Of a DNA stretch of 49,507 bases, positions 1 through 8,283 are shown one piece after another. The notes below the pieces were generated by a model that did not search any database, was not told the DNA's origin, and was given only the letters and a program-made list of their open reading frames with translations. The stretch comes from DTU013 sp964512095 (GTDB lineage Bacteria; Bacillota; Clostridia; Acetivibrionales; DTU013): contig CAZEIH010000023.1 in the NCBI GenBank assembly GCA_964512095.1, forward strand, positions 1 to 49,507, written 5' to 3'. Both the position numbers and the translations under genes were made by a program. How positions within the stretch are numbered: position 1 is the stretch's first letter; every line of letters starts with the position of its first letter.

Positions 1-79
1 TCTATTGTTTTCCCTTTTTATTACATTTGTTCCCCTACGATAACTTTACGCTAACTTGTAAGGAGACTATAGATGCCCA

Positions 80-1063
80 TTATTTCATAACTTTATACAA
101 CTCATCACTCCCTGGCGTTTCAATATCTATAATGCTATCCTTAGAAATCAACCTTCTTTCGCCGGAATTATTCACCCGACCTATTTCACAAGCTAGGATC
201 CCCTTGGAGTTTAGTTTTTTAACAAGTCCCTCTCCATCAGCAGTCGATATTAGCATACACCCGCTTGAAATTAGCTTAAAGGGATCTATACTATAATATT
301 CACATATTTTACGTGTTGCCATATTTACAGGTACTTTTTCAAAATAAATATCAGCGCCGTTTCCCGATGCCTCACAAAGCTCCCAAACAGCACCAAGTAT
401 GCCTCCTTCAGTCACATCATGCATGGCATTAACACCATAGTCTGCTGCAATCAAACCATCTTTAACTACACTGATCTGGTCAATGAATGACCTTGCTTCA
501 GCCACTGTATCTTTACCCAAAGCCTCAATTAGCTCAATTTCTCTTTCGTGAGCAATTATTGATGCTCCCTCCAGACCGGCATGCTTGGTGATGACCAGAC
601 TGTCCCCGACCTTTGAGTTGTCGGTGGTTATAAGCTTCTCCTTCAGGCATCGTCCAATAGCAGTGCATGAAACAACAAATCGCGTAACCGCATTTGTAAT
701 TTCTGTATGTCCCCCTAGAATATCTACATTTACAGCTTTTGCTGCCGATGCCAGCTGGTCCATAATCATTTCAAGCTCCCTTTCAGATGAACCTACAGGA
801 CACAAGATAGTAACTAACAACCCTAAGGGTTCAACTCCGCAGGAGGCAATGTCATTACAGTTTATGTGAACAGCAAGACGTCCAATCTCCTTTGCTGTGC
901 CTGTTATAGGATCGCTTGATAAAACGCAGGCATATTCGCCAAAATCAACAGCAGTGCAATCCATACCTATTCCAGGCCGAATTATAACTTCGCTTCGATT
1001 CTTTTCCAATTTATTTAATATGATTTTTTCTAATGTACAATTAGGAACCTTGCCTATCTCCAT
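80..1063 (-). CDS. HypE-like AIR synthase family protein
   Basis: The protein belongs to the AIR synthase-related (PurM/HypE/SelD/ThiL) ATP-binding fold. It shows the family's N-terminal Asp-rich segment (IGMDCTAVDFG) and the SSDPITG and HINCNDIASCGVEP motifs. A C-terminal lobe contains the Gly-rich DVTEGGILGAVWELC. Length (about 327 aa) fits stand-alone HypE-like proteins of Clostridia. The longest frame opens at 1078, directly after the stop of the DUF2225 gene. The ATG at 1063 is preferred because family members begin close to MEIGKVPN. No hydrogenase maturation genes (hypA-D, F) are nearby, so a HypE role is not supported by context. The substrate is unknown. It is the last gene of a five-gene minus-strand run. 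Confidence 0.8.
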   Translation of the reverse strand: MEIGKVPNCTLEKIILNKLEKNRSEVIIRPGIGMDCTAVDFGEYACVLSSDPITGTAKEIGRLAVHINCNDIASCGVEPLGLLVTILCPVGSSERELEMIMDQLASAAKAVNVDILGGHTEITNAVTRFVVSCTAIGRCLKEKLITTDNSKVGDSLVITKHAGLEGASIIAHEREIELIEALGKDTVAEARSFIDQISVVKDGLIAADYGVNAMHDVTEGGILGAVWELCEASGNGADIYFEKVPVNMATRKICEYYSIDPFKLISSGCMLISTADGEGLVKKLNSKGILACEIGRVNNSGERRLISKDSIIDIETPGSDELYKVMK

Positions 1064-1078
1064 AACTACACCATCCAT

Positions 1079-1750
1079 CTATTTTAACTTTTCCTTTACC
1101 ATCTGGAATTGATCTCTTGCAGTCTCGATCAATGCTGGCATTTTCCTAGCTTCAGGTGAACCAATAAGGCGACTGAACCATTTTACGGATTCCTGATAGT
1201 TCTCTAATCGTAAATTCAATTCAGCTATCATAAACATACACGTAGATTCATCTAACTTGTCCACTGGAAAGCTTTCTTTCTCATATGTATCAGAATAATA
1301 CTTCAGTGCATAGCCTATAAACCTGGTTTCCTCTTCCTTATCGTCTTTATACCTGTACATCCAGGCTAAACGCATACATACCCTGGCATAATCGCTAGAC
1401 TTGGCTTCTCGAAGCTGGTTGCTGATAAGGATAAGCTTAAAGGCTTCAATTGCAGTATCAACATCTCTCTCTCCCTCAAAGCTGTGCTTTTTCCATCTAG
1501 GCTTAAGCTTTTCCCTAAATAAATCTGATTCTTTTGGAGATATATCGAGAAACTTGTCTGATTGTGATGCATAACCACAGTTCTCACATACCCATGCATC
1601 ATAATATATCGGATTTACAGTTTCATAATGGACACAGAAATCCGAATCTCTCTTTAAAACCTTACAGGCTCTGGATTTTACCTTTGTTACAGTAAACTTT
1701 TTTGAACAGACCGGACAAACAAGCTCTTTGCTATACAAATTATCATTCAT
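1079..1750 (-). CDS. DUF2225 zinc-ribbon/TPR-like protein
   Basis: The 223-aa protein starts with a CPVC pair (residues about 12-15) and a later CENCGY pair (about 55-60), which together look like a zinc-binding ribbon. The rest is helical and TPR-like (AWMYRYKDDKEEETRF; IAELNLRLENYQESVKWFSRLIG). This architecture matches DUF2225, a family common in Clostridia whose function is unknown. A GAGGG ribosome site lies 3-4 nt before the ATG, which is short but usable. The stop abuts the HypE-like gene, so the two are probably co-transcribed. Confidence 0.8.
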   Translation of the reverse strand: MNDNLYSKELVCPVCSKKFTVTKVKSRACKVLKRDSDFCVHYETVNPIYYDAWVCENCGYASQSDKFLDISPKESDLFREKLKPRWKKHSFEGERDVDTAIEAFKLILISNQLREAKSSDYARVCMRLAWMYRYKDDKEEETRFIGYALKYYSDTYEKESFPVDKLDESTCMFMIAELNLRLENYQESVKWFSRLIGSPEARKMPALIETARDQFQMVKEKLK

Positions 1751-1785
1751 TGACCCTCTTCCCCAGTTCTATAGTTATCTTTTAT

Positions 1786-3189
1786 CTATCCTTGCGTGCT
1801 TTTACTTGACATATTCTGTATCTGGTATTGATAGTACAAATCACTGCTTACTTTTGTAATTCGCTGGAGTGGCCTGTAATAGTCCTCTGTTAATTTTTCA
1901 CGCCACTGGAGTTTTCCAGCTTTGTAGGCCTCTCTGTACAAAATTACGCGGATACCGTTCCTTTCCTTTCGCTCTACCACCTTTTGTCCTACCTGTAATG
2001 AGTGATCAACTACAATTTTCTCCGGCTTTGGTTTATATACACGCACAACTTGGGTTTTAAGCTTTATCTCCGTATCATCGTCAGGCTTTTTACCCAGTAT
2101 TTTGATAACCAGCTTGTTGCCTTTGACTATGGCACTTATACAGATCGGAAATTCCTTATTATTAACAAATTTAAAGTCAATAGTTTCTTCAGTAATAGTT
2201 GCATCTCTGCCTGGACTAATGTAGCTCAGTGTCATTGAATGATGCTCTCTTTCTATCACATCAAGCCCTGCCAGTAGAACTGAATTGTACAAAGTCGAGG
2301 ATACCTGGCATACGCCGCCACCAGTACCTGGCACCAGCTCATTCTTAAAAATGACTGGCGCCTGCTTGTATCCATTCTTATAGGTGCGAGGTCCCAACAC
2401 ACTGTTCATTGAAAAGGTATCTCCAGGCATCATCAGTAAGTTGTTTATTCTACTACAGGCTAACTTTATATTATCAGTTCGGTTAATGTCATTTTTATTA
2501 AAGCTAGTACTAAAGTCCGATATTACACTATCAATAACCTTAATTTTATCATAAGTAATTTGGGGTTCCTTTTCCACTACAACTAATTCTATTTCATTAA
2601 AATTTCTCTCTAGTAATTGATTTTCTATCAATTCAAGGCTTCTGTCAATATCCAGGTTTCTGTAAACACTATCTCGTTTATATGAAAACTTTCCATTGTC
2701 ATACGCCATTTCAGCATTTTGGGCTGTAGAATCACATTCCTTTTTTATTGACTCCATTATACCCCTAAGCTTTTCTCTGTTATAGCTTTCCTCCACATCA
2801 AAACGCTGTCCATTTCTGGAAATTAACATGGATTTGTAGACCTTCTGGAATATGCCACCATCCCTTCCCAGGGAATACGCTTGATCTATAACACTATCTA
2901 CTAAATAATCATAATCTATGTCACCGAGATCTACATCCCATTTTTGTTGGCCACTAACCAAAGTTATTTTTCCTTCAGGGCAGCTCTCTTTTAATTTATT
3001 GCTAACAAGCACCTTAGCATCCTTAGCTGATAACCAGGATACATCTGTTTCCTCGATACTAATCCCCTTTCTGATAGTATCACCAGTATAGTAATGTGAA
3101 AGTATCATAAAAGCAGATGCAATGACTGTTATTACAGCCACTAAAGCAACAACTACCCTAAACAGGCTATTCCTGTAATCACCAGCCAT
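1786..3189 (-). CDS. VanW family protein with G5-like C-terminus
   Basis: The protein is membrane-anchored: one hydrophobic segment near residues 10-30 is followed by an extracytoplasmic region. The middle contains a putative peptidoglycan-binding repeat region (YoaR-type) and then the VanW domain, seen as MMPGDTFSMNSVLGPRT and PGTGGGVCQVSSTLYNS. The C-terminus (VVDHSLQVGQKVVERKERNG) looks like a G5 domain. VanW proteins are envelope-associated and their biochemical role is not established; the vancomycin name is historical. The longest frame starts at TTG 3198; ATG 3189 has AAAGG about 9 nt upstream and is preferred. A 10-bp inverted repeat spans the start (see separate entry). Confidence 0.82.
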   Translation of the reverse strand: MAGDYRNSLFRVVVALVAVITVIASAFMILSHYYTGDTIRKGISIEETDVSWLSAKDAKVLVSNKLKESCPEGKITLVSGQQKWDVDLGDIDYDYLVDSVIDQAYSLGRDGGIFQKVYKSMLISRNGQRFDVEESYNREKLRGIMESIKKECDSTAQNAEMAYDNGKFSYKRDSVYRNLDIDRSLELIENQLLERNFNEIELVVVEKEPQITYDKIKVIDSVISDFSTSFNKNDINRTDNIKLACSRINNLLMMPGDTFSMNSVLGPRTYKNGYKQAPVIFKNELVPGTGGGVCQVSSTLYNSVLLAGLDVIEREHHSMTLSYISPGRDATITEETIDFKFVNNKEFPICISAIVKGNKLVIKILGKKPDDDTEIKLKTQVVRVYKPKPEKIVVDHSLQVGQKVVERKERNGIRVILYREAYKAGKLQWREKLTEDYYRPLQRITKVSSDLYYQYQIQNMSSKSTQG

Positions 3190-3238
3190 TGACAACAACC
3201 TTTCTATATTCCTTATATGTATATTATTTTGTTGTCAA
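3189..3238. repeat. 10-bp inverted repeat across VanW-gene start
   Basis: TTGACAACAA at 3189-3198 is the exact reverse complement of TTGTTGTCAA at 3229-3238. One arm ends at the start codon of the VanW-family gene and the loop contains its ribosome site. The distal arm also reads TTGACA on the minus strand, which could equally be a -35 box. Confidence 0.5.
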
Positions 3239-3260
3239 ATGTATATATTATGCATGGTAA

Positions 3261-4490
3261 TCACTCGGTAATAATCATAGTTTCGGTATCATTAACAGCT
3301 TTATCCACCATTTCCTCCAACAGAAGCCCACTTTCATGACCTAATATATCTACCAGTTTGGGCTTTGTTTTGGGATGCTTTGCTACAAATACTGTGCAGC
3401 AGTCCTCGTATGGCAGAATTGATGTCTCATAGGTATCGATTTTTCGAGCTATATCTATAACCTCATTTTTATCCATTCCAATCAATGGTCTAAATACCGG
3501 CATTCCAACTGCTGCATTAGATACTGAAAGCGCATGGAGAGTCTGACTTGCAACCTGACCAAGGCTCTCCCCGGTAATTAAAGCTAGGGCACCATTTTTT
3601 CTTGCTATTATTTCAGATATTTTCATCATTGCTCTTCGCATTATTATTGTTATCTGCTCTTCGGGGCACTTATCATTTATCTCCATCTGAATCTGTGTAA
3701 ATGGCACTATATGAAGCTTTACATGATAACAATAACGTGACAGTATCTTAGCCAATGAAATTACCTTCTCCTTTGCCCGTTCACTTGTATATGGATAGCT
3801 ATAAAAATGAACAGCCTCAATCTCAAGGCCCCTTTTAGCCATCATCCACCCAGCGACGGGGCTGTCAATGCCACCTGAAAGAAGTAGCATGGCTTTACCA
3901 TTTGTACCTATAGGAAGTCCACCATTAGAAGGTATAATATCACAATATATGTAGGTGCTTTCCCTAACCTCTACATAAAAAACAAAGTCCGGTGAATGCA
4001 CATCAACCCTAAGGGCAGGAATACTCTCCAGTAGATGCTCCCCTAACTGTGCGCATATCTCCGGAGACTGCAGTGGAAAGCTTTTGTCTCCTCTTTTAGC
4101 TTCAACCTTGAAGCTAATGGATCCGGGTAAATTCCTTGACATGGCTGAAGAGCCGTGATTTAAAGCGTTTAGACTTATTAGTTTGTCTAAATGCTCCTGG
4201 GCAATCGCTACTGAATGCTTCTTAATTTCTTCAAAATCAGATTCAATCTTTAAGACAATGCTCACCGATACGATTCCGAACACTCGTGAAAGCTTTTTAA
4301 CGGCTACACCAAAATCAAAGGCTTCATCGGCAGGCTCAACAAATATCCTAGCCTGAGAACGTCTTACAGAAACCTTGCCTAAATTATGAAGTGACTTTTT
4401 AATGTTGCTCATTAACCTGTCTTCAAAAAACGGCCTGTTTAAGCCCTTTAATATTATCTCACCATATCTGACAAGAATAACCTTTTTCAT
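3261..4490 (-). CDS. thiI: tRNA 4-thiouridine synthase ThiI
   Basis: ThiI uses ATP and sulfur from a cysteine-desulfurase persulfide to make 4-thiouridine at tRNA position 8, and in some bacteria serves thiazole synthesis. The N-terminal region (NFLD plus THUMP, residues about 1-165) precedes the PP-loop ATPase signature LLLSGGIDSPVAGW near residue 205. Length (409 aa) equals the Firmicutes form lacking the C-terminal rhodanese domain, so sulfur must be delivered by a partner. The ATG overlaps the stop of the upstream cysteine desulfurase (ATGA), with GGGAGG just before it. This is the same pairing as nifZ-thiI in Bacillus. Confidence 0.96.
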   Translation of the reverse strand: MKKVILVRYGEIILKGLNRPFFEDRLMSNIKKSLHNLGKVSVRRSQARIFVEPADEAFDFGVAVKKLSRVFGIVSVSIVLKIESDFEEIKKHSVAIAQEHLDKLISLNALNHGSSAMSRNLPGSISFKVEAKRGDKSFPLQSPEICAQLGEHLLESIPALRVDVHSPDFVFYVEVRESTYIYCDIIPSNGGLPIGTNGKAMLLLSGGIDSPVAGWMMAKRGLEIEAVHFYSYPYTSERAKEKVISLAKILSRYCYHVKLHIVPFTQIQMEINDKCPEEQITIIMRRAMMKISEIIARKNGALALITGESLGQVASQTLHALSVSNAAVGMPVFRPLIGMDKNEVIDIARKIDTYETSILPYEDCCTVFVAKHPKTKPKLVDILGHESGLLLEEMVDKAVNDTETMIITE

Positions 4491-5662
4491 TGCTTCCTCC
4501 CGATTTTTCTGTTTCTGTTAATATCTATTATTGGAATAATATCCTTCAATGCCTCAACTGTCAAGATAATCTCTTCTTGTGTAGTATGCCCTGAAAAACT
4601 AAATCTGACAGCGCCATCAATTAACCTGGAAGGAATATTCATGGCAGAAAGCACATGGCTTTTATTTTTTTTATTAGAAGAGCAGGCAGAGCCTGTTGAA
4701 ACAAAAATACCCCTTTGCTCAAGATGATGAAGCAGAACCTCTGAGCGCACATTTCCAAAGGAAACATTTACTATATAAGGCAGAGCATCATTATGAGAGT
4801 TTACACTGCATACAATTCCCGATTCAGACAGCTTTTCTATGAACAGCTGCCTTAATAAGCTTGCTTTATTGTAATTCTCTTCTCTTTTTTTCCAGATCAT
4901 TTCTGCAGCCAACCCAAAGCCAGCTATTCCAGGTACATTTTCAGTCCCGGAGCGTAATAAAGTCTCCTGTCCCCCGCCATAGAACAAGGGGTTGATTTTT
5001 ATCCTTTTTGATACATATAATGCACCAACACCCTTTGGTCCATGGATTTTATGTGAACTGATTGACATAAGAGCTATACCCTCTTTTTCAGGTAAAATTT
5101 CCATTTTCCCATACGCCTGTACAGCATCTACATGTATGACTGTCCGGGGGTTTTTTGCATTTCTTATTGAAACAATATCACTAATAGGCTGTATACTGCC
5201 GGTTTCGTTGTTGACCAGCATTACACTGATTAAAGCCGTTTCACTACATACTTTTTCTTCAAGCTGGTCAAGAAGAATAATCCCGTTTTCATCCACATCA
5301 ATATAATCCACCCTCCACCCCTTTGTTTCAAGATGGTGATATACTTCGAGTACAGATGGGTGTTCGATTTTCGTGGTTAATATATGGCTACCTTTTCTTG
5401 GATTTGCTTCAAGATAGCCTATTATTGCTAGATTGTTGGATTCTGTGCCTCCTGAAGTAAAATATATCTCTGTGGGGTCTGCTCCAATTGTGGAGGCAAT
5501 TGCTTCTCTGGCTTTTATTGCCAGTTTCTCAGCCTCAATTCCTTTTGTATGGAGAGATGAAGGATTGCCATATTTGTTTGCTGATACATCCGCTATCAAT
5601 TCAGTAACTTCATTGTACTGTCGTGTTGTCGCACTATTATCAAGATATATTTCCAATTCCAT
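4487..5662 (-). CDS. cysteine desulfurase (NifS/IscS class), ThiI partner
   Basis: This PLP enzyme converts cysteine to alanine and an enzyme-bound persulfide. Seen: the start EIYLDNSATTRQ, PLP-lysine context SISSHKIHGPKG near residue 202, and the catalytic Cys in STGSACSSNKK near residue 324. The open frame extends to 5704, but ATG 5662 is chosen. It has AGAGG 6 nt upstream and gives the canonical N-terminus, and a TATAAT box at 5718-5723 would put transcription start only a few bases before the longer ATG. The 4-bp overlap with thiI indicates translational coupling and a dedicated sulfur-relay pair; a general Fe-S role is possible but no iscU follows. Confidence 0.93.
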   Translation of the reverse strand: MELEIYLDNSATTRQYNEVTELIADVSANKYGNPSSLHTKGIEAEKLAIKAREAIASTIGADPTEIYFTSGGTESNNLAIIGYLEANPRKGSHILTTKIEHPSVLEVYHHLETKGWRVDYIDVDENGIILLDQLEEKVCSETALISVMLVNNETGSIQPISDIVSIRNAKNPRTVIHVDAVQAYGKMEILPEKEGIALMSISSHKIHGPKGVGALYVSKRIKINPLFYGGGQETLLRSGTENVPGIAGFGLAAEMIWKKREENYNKASLLRQLFIEKLSESGIVCSVNSHNDALPYIVNVSFGNVRSEVLLHHLEQRGIFVSTGSACSSNKKNKSHVLSAMNIPSRLIDGAVRFSFSGHTTQEEIILTVEALKDIIPIIDINRNRKIGRKQ

Positions 5663-5717
5663 TATAAACCTCTTTACATAGTCATTTTGAGCTATTCGGG
5701 CCATGGCTGACCCATTT

Positions 5718-5723
5718 ATTATA
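5718..5723 (-). promoter_or_regulatory. putative -10 box for cysteine desulfurase/thiI operon
   Basis: Minus-strand TATAAT, 17 bp downstream of a poor -35 candidate (TGCAAT). It supports the downstream ATG at 5662 as the true start. Confidence 0.35.
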
Positions 5724-5741
5724 TCATAATGCCCCTATATA

Positions 5742-5771
5742 TTGCAGTTATTCATTCCCATATGGTAAAAT
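5742..5771 (+). promoter_or_regulatory. putative sigma-A promoter for SLH/GH18-like gene
   Basis: TTGCAG (5742-5747), an 18-bp spacer and TAAAAT (5766-5771) precede the ATG at 5814. Confidence 0.4.
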
Positions 5772-5813
5772 TATGATGAGCTTTGTCATATTCTTAGATA
5801 TTGTGGAGCGATA

Positions 5814-7640
5814 ATGATTGAAAAAATAAAACAAAACTTAAATCTAATTATCTGTCTAGTACTATTTGCATTAGTAGTAGCTCTATCCATGCTATCATAT
5901 ACACAGTATATGAAAAATATCAAGCCTATTTCCGACAAATCACAGCCATTTTCAGATGTACCTACAGATAGCTATGCCTATGAATCAATACTCCAGCTTC
6001 GTACTATGGGTATAACCGAAGGTATTGGCTCAAATCGTTTTGGATACGGTAAGACAATGACTAGAGGTGAATTTATAACATCATTGGTTAAAGCATTGAA
6101 ATTTGAAATGTCTGCACCTGTCAATGGTTCCTTCTTAGATAATCAGAATTCAGATAAATTTTATTATGCTTATATTGAGGCAGCCCTCAACCATGGTATC
6201 ATAACTAATGAAAATGAAACCTTTAGGCCGGATTATCCAATCACCTGTCAAGATGCTGTTAATATGATTATTAATGGACTTGGATACAAGGAGCTGGCAG
6301 AGAAGCTATACTATTTGAATAATTCATTTGAAAATGTGGCTAGTGATAATGGGTATATCACTATGGCAGAGGACTTTGGCATAATAAGTACAGACTCTGC
6401 ATTTGACCCAACAGGCAACATTACCAGAGAACAGGCGGCTACAATGCTTGTAAGAATGCTGGGGACAATGGATAGAAAAATAGAAAATCTTAATGGTTTT
6501 TATGCAATCAGCTCCTCCTCTCAAAAAGAAAAAATAGAGGATTTCACATCCGTGTGCTTTGGTTGGTGCAAATTGATATATGACAAGAATGGCCAAAGCC
6601 TCATACTTAACATGGACCAGAACGCTTTCGGTTACAATGAGTTTTTTCTTCCTAAAGGATTTAATGAAAGGCTTTCTACCGCAAAATCCGCCGGGGTGCC
6701 TTCACTACTTATGGTATATGCCAGCCAGGATACAAAAATCACCAATCCTGCAACCAGTGAGCAAAGTGGTCTTCTTGAATATGTTCTAAAGGATCCTGAA
6801 ACTTATAGCATTGTTATCGACGATATAATACAAGCCCTGACACAGGTATCCAGAGATGAAGAAACAGGCTCCTTTGATGGTGTGGCAATAGACTTTGAAG
6901 GTCTCAGAGGAGAAGAAATGAAAATCAAATTCAATAGCTTTCTTAAAGACCTTAGGGTTGCCCTAGATAAGGAAGGAAGGTTACTTTATGTTGCCGTTCA
7001 CCCCCTGATGCATCCTATGAGAAGCTCGGTTAGTATTGACGGCTATGACTATAGGGCAATAGGAGATTTGGCTGATAGGGTCATATTAATGGCTCATGAT
7101 TATGATGCCAAGCGGCTTACAAAATCAGATATGGCGCGAGGTATCAATATTACACCTCTATCACCTATTGAAGATATATATTATGCTCTAAAAGCTATAA
7201 CTGATAAACGCACTGGCGTACAGGATAAAGACAGGATCATGCTTCAGATTTCCTTTGACTGGACCGTATGGCAGCAGAAGGATGGCAAGACTGTTAACTC
7301 ATTACCCCTAAGCTATAATCTTGAAAATTTCATGAAGCTTCTTAATAGTAGTAAAGAAATCGATTTTCATTATCATAAGAATTACGAGAATCCATATTTA
7401 CAATACATGGACAATAAAAATGGCACTAAAAATACCGTATGGTATGAAAACAGCAAAAGTGTAATGGCCAAGACAAGGCTTGCTAGTTTCTTTGGCATCC
7501 AAGGGATATCTCTATGGAGAATAGGGCTGATACCTGATTATCAAAACCTAGAAAATAAGGAGTTTGATATGGATGTTTGGCAATGTCTACTGAATGAAAT
7601 GAGTCAGGGGCGACTTGTACAAACCGGAACTGCTGAATAG
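5814..7640 (+). CDS. SLH-domain protein with GH18-like glycosidase domain
   Basis: A single hydrophobic N-terminal segment (residues about 10-28) exports or anchors the 608-aa protein. Three S-layer-homology repeats follow (about 43-95, 105-160, 168-215) with motifs TRGE, TCQD and TREQ, which normally bind secondary cell-wall polymer. The C-terminal part (about 235-600) looks like a glycoside hydrolase family 18 barrel. FDGVAIDFEG near residue 355-363 fits the GH18 DxxDxDxE pattern with the acid Glu retained, and a late WRIGL-type Trp strand is present. Cell-wall or spore-cortex glycan hydrolysis is an inference. GGAG sits 5 nt before the ATG. It is the only plus-strand gene between two minus-strand blocks. 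Confidence 0.82.
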   Translation: MIEKIKQNLNLIICLVLFALVVALSMLSYTQYMKNIKPISDKSQPFSDVPTDSYAYESILQLRTMGITEGIGSNRFGYGKTMTRGEFITSLVKALKFEMSAPVNGSFLDNQNSDKFYYAYIEAALNHGIITNENETFRPDYPITCQDAVNMIINGLGYKELAEKLYYLNNSFENVASDNGYITMAEDFGIISTDSAFDPTGNITREQAATMLVRMLGTMDRKIENLNGFYAISSSSQKEKIEDFTSVCFGWCKLIYDKNGQSLILNMDQNAFGYNEFFLPKGFNERLSTAKSAGVPSLLMVYASQDTKITNPATSEQSGLLEYVLKDPETYSIVIDDIIQALTQVSRDEETGSFDGVAIDFEGLRGEEMKIKFNSFLKDLRVALDKEGRLLYVAVHPLMHPMRSSVSIDGYDYRAIGDLADRVILMAHDYDAKRLTKSDMARGINITPLSPIEDIYYALKAITDKRTGVQDKDRIMLQISFDWTVWQQKDGKTVNSLPLSYNLENFMKLLNSSKEIDFHYHKNYENPYLQYMDNKNGTKNTVWYENSKSVMAKTRLASFFGIQGISLWRIGLIPDYQNLENKEFDMDVWQCLLNEMSQGRLVQTGTAE

Positions 7641-7682
7641 ACTACTCCCCGATTCTATGTCTACCATTGACAACAATGCAAA

Positions 7683-7780
7683 ATCAATTTGCTTCGTTCA
7701 GGAAGTCAGGTAGAGTTAATTATTTATGTCTTCATTCATTGCCGACCTATAGAGGTTAACGATGAATGAAGACATAAATA
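7683..7780 (+). repeat. intergenic hairpin repeat, copy A
   Basis: This roughly 98-bp unit contains a 19-bp perfect inverted repeat (7721-7739 with 7762-7780; core ATGTCTTCATTCAT). The loop carries an inner ACCT/AGGT stem. Most of its length aligns with the reverse complement of 15119-15215 (copy B), including the single-stranded-looking part ahead of the hairpin. It lies between two convergent genes and could also stop transcription, although it lacks a T-tract. Confidence 0.75.
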
Positions 7781-7787
7781 TATATAT

Positions 7788-8117
7788 CTAATTCAGAAAG
7801 CATACTGTCAACGGCTTGTGATTTATAAATGATAATATAGGTAATTTAAGTATATCACCCTCATAAATGTTGCTATTAGACATATCATTCAGATCTTTGA
7901 TTTTTTCTATGTACAGGCGAATATCTGAACTACTGCAGCATTCCTTTGCAATGTCCCATAATGTATCCCCTCGCTCTATAACCACAGTATCAAAGTCACG
8001 GTAGGAATCTGCTCCGTTTGCCGTTGTAGCTAATATTGTAATAGTAATCATTACTGTAATAATCATAATAAATATGCTAAAACGTCTGCGATTTTTTAGT
8101 ACATATCTCCCTTTCAT
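7788..8117 (-). CDS. LysM protein, YneA-like SOS cell-division inhibitor
   Basis: The 109-aa protein has a single N-terminal membrane segment (IFIMIITVMITITILA) and one LysM domain (VIERGDTLWDIAKE ... NIYEGDILKLP). This is the layout of Bacillus YneA, which blocks division during SOS and also sits divergently next to lexA. The frame is open to 8183, but ATG 8117 has a strong AGGGAGGG site about 7 nt upstream, and the longer start would lie at the -35 box. Two LexA-box palindromes overlap its promoter. The function is inferred from architecture and position; sequence identity to YneA is probably low. Confidence 0.78.
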   Translation of the reverse strand: MKGRYVLKNRRRFSIFIMIITVMITITILATTANGADSYRDFDTVVIERGDTLWDIAKECCSSSDIRLYIEKIKDLNDMSNSNIYEGDILKLPILSFINHKPLTVCFLN

Positions 8118-8134
8118 ACAACAACCCTCCCTAA

Positions 8135-8146
8135 GAACATCTGTTC
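8135..8146. promoter_or_regulatory. LexA (SOS) box 1
   Basis: GAACATCTGTTC is a perfect GAAC-N4-GTTC palindrome, the Gram-positive LexA operator core. It lies just downstream of the -10 of the yneA-like gene. Confidence 0.85.
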
Positions 8147-8153
8147 TTAATTC

Positions 8154-8183
8154 ATTATACACGAACATCTGTTCCTGTGTCAA
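8154..8183 (-). promoter_or_regulatory. sigma-A promoter of yneA-like gene
   Basis: Minus-strand TTGACA (8178-8183), an 18-bp spacer and TATAAT (8154-8159) form a consensus promoter. The spacer contains LexA box 2. Confidence 0.8.
8163..8174. promoter_or_regulatory. LexA (SOS) box 2
   Basis: A second identical GAACATCTGTTC, 28 bp from box 1, lies between the -35 and -10 of the yneA-like promoter. Confidence 0.85.
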
Positions 8184-8193
8184 TATCTTTTTC

Positions 8194-8205
8194 GAACATT
8201 TGTTT
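8194..8205. promoter_or_regulatory. LexA (SOS) box 3 (one mismatch)
   Basis: GAACATTTGTTT differs from a perfect palindrome at the last base. It overlaps the lexA -35 box, consistent with autorepression. Confidence 0.7.
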
Positions 8206-8232
8206 GACTTTTGTTTTTTTTTTTAATATAAT
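8204..8232 (+). promoter_or_regulatory. lexA promoter
   Basis: TTGACT (8204-8209), a T-rich 17-bp spacer and TATAAT (8227-8232). Box 3 covers the first two bases of the -35. Confidence 0.75.
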
Positions 8233-8283
8233 TGGTTTAGAAATTTAAAATGTGTATTCCAGTAATATAAAGGAGTGTATGGG

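Noticed and set aside
80..1063. Part of a hydrogenase maturation cluster
   Set aside because: No hypA, B, C, D or F and no hydrogenase genes nearby; only the fold is HypE-like.
1786..3189. Vancomycin resistance determinant
   Set aside because: VanW-domain proteins are common envelope proteins in Clostridia; no vanHAX or vanRS genes are present.
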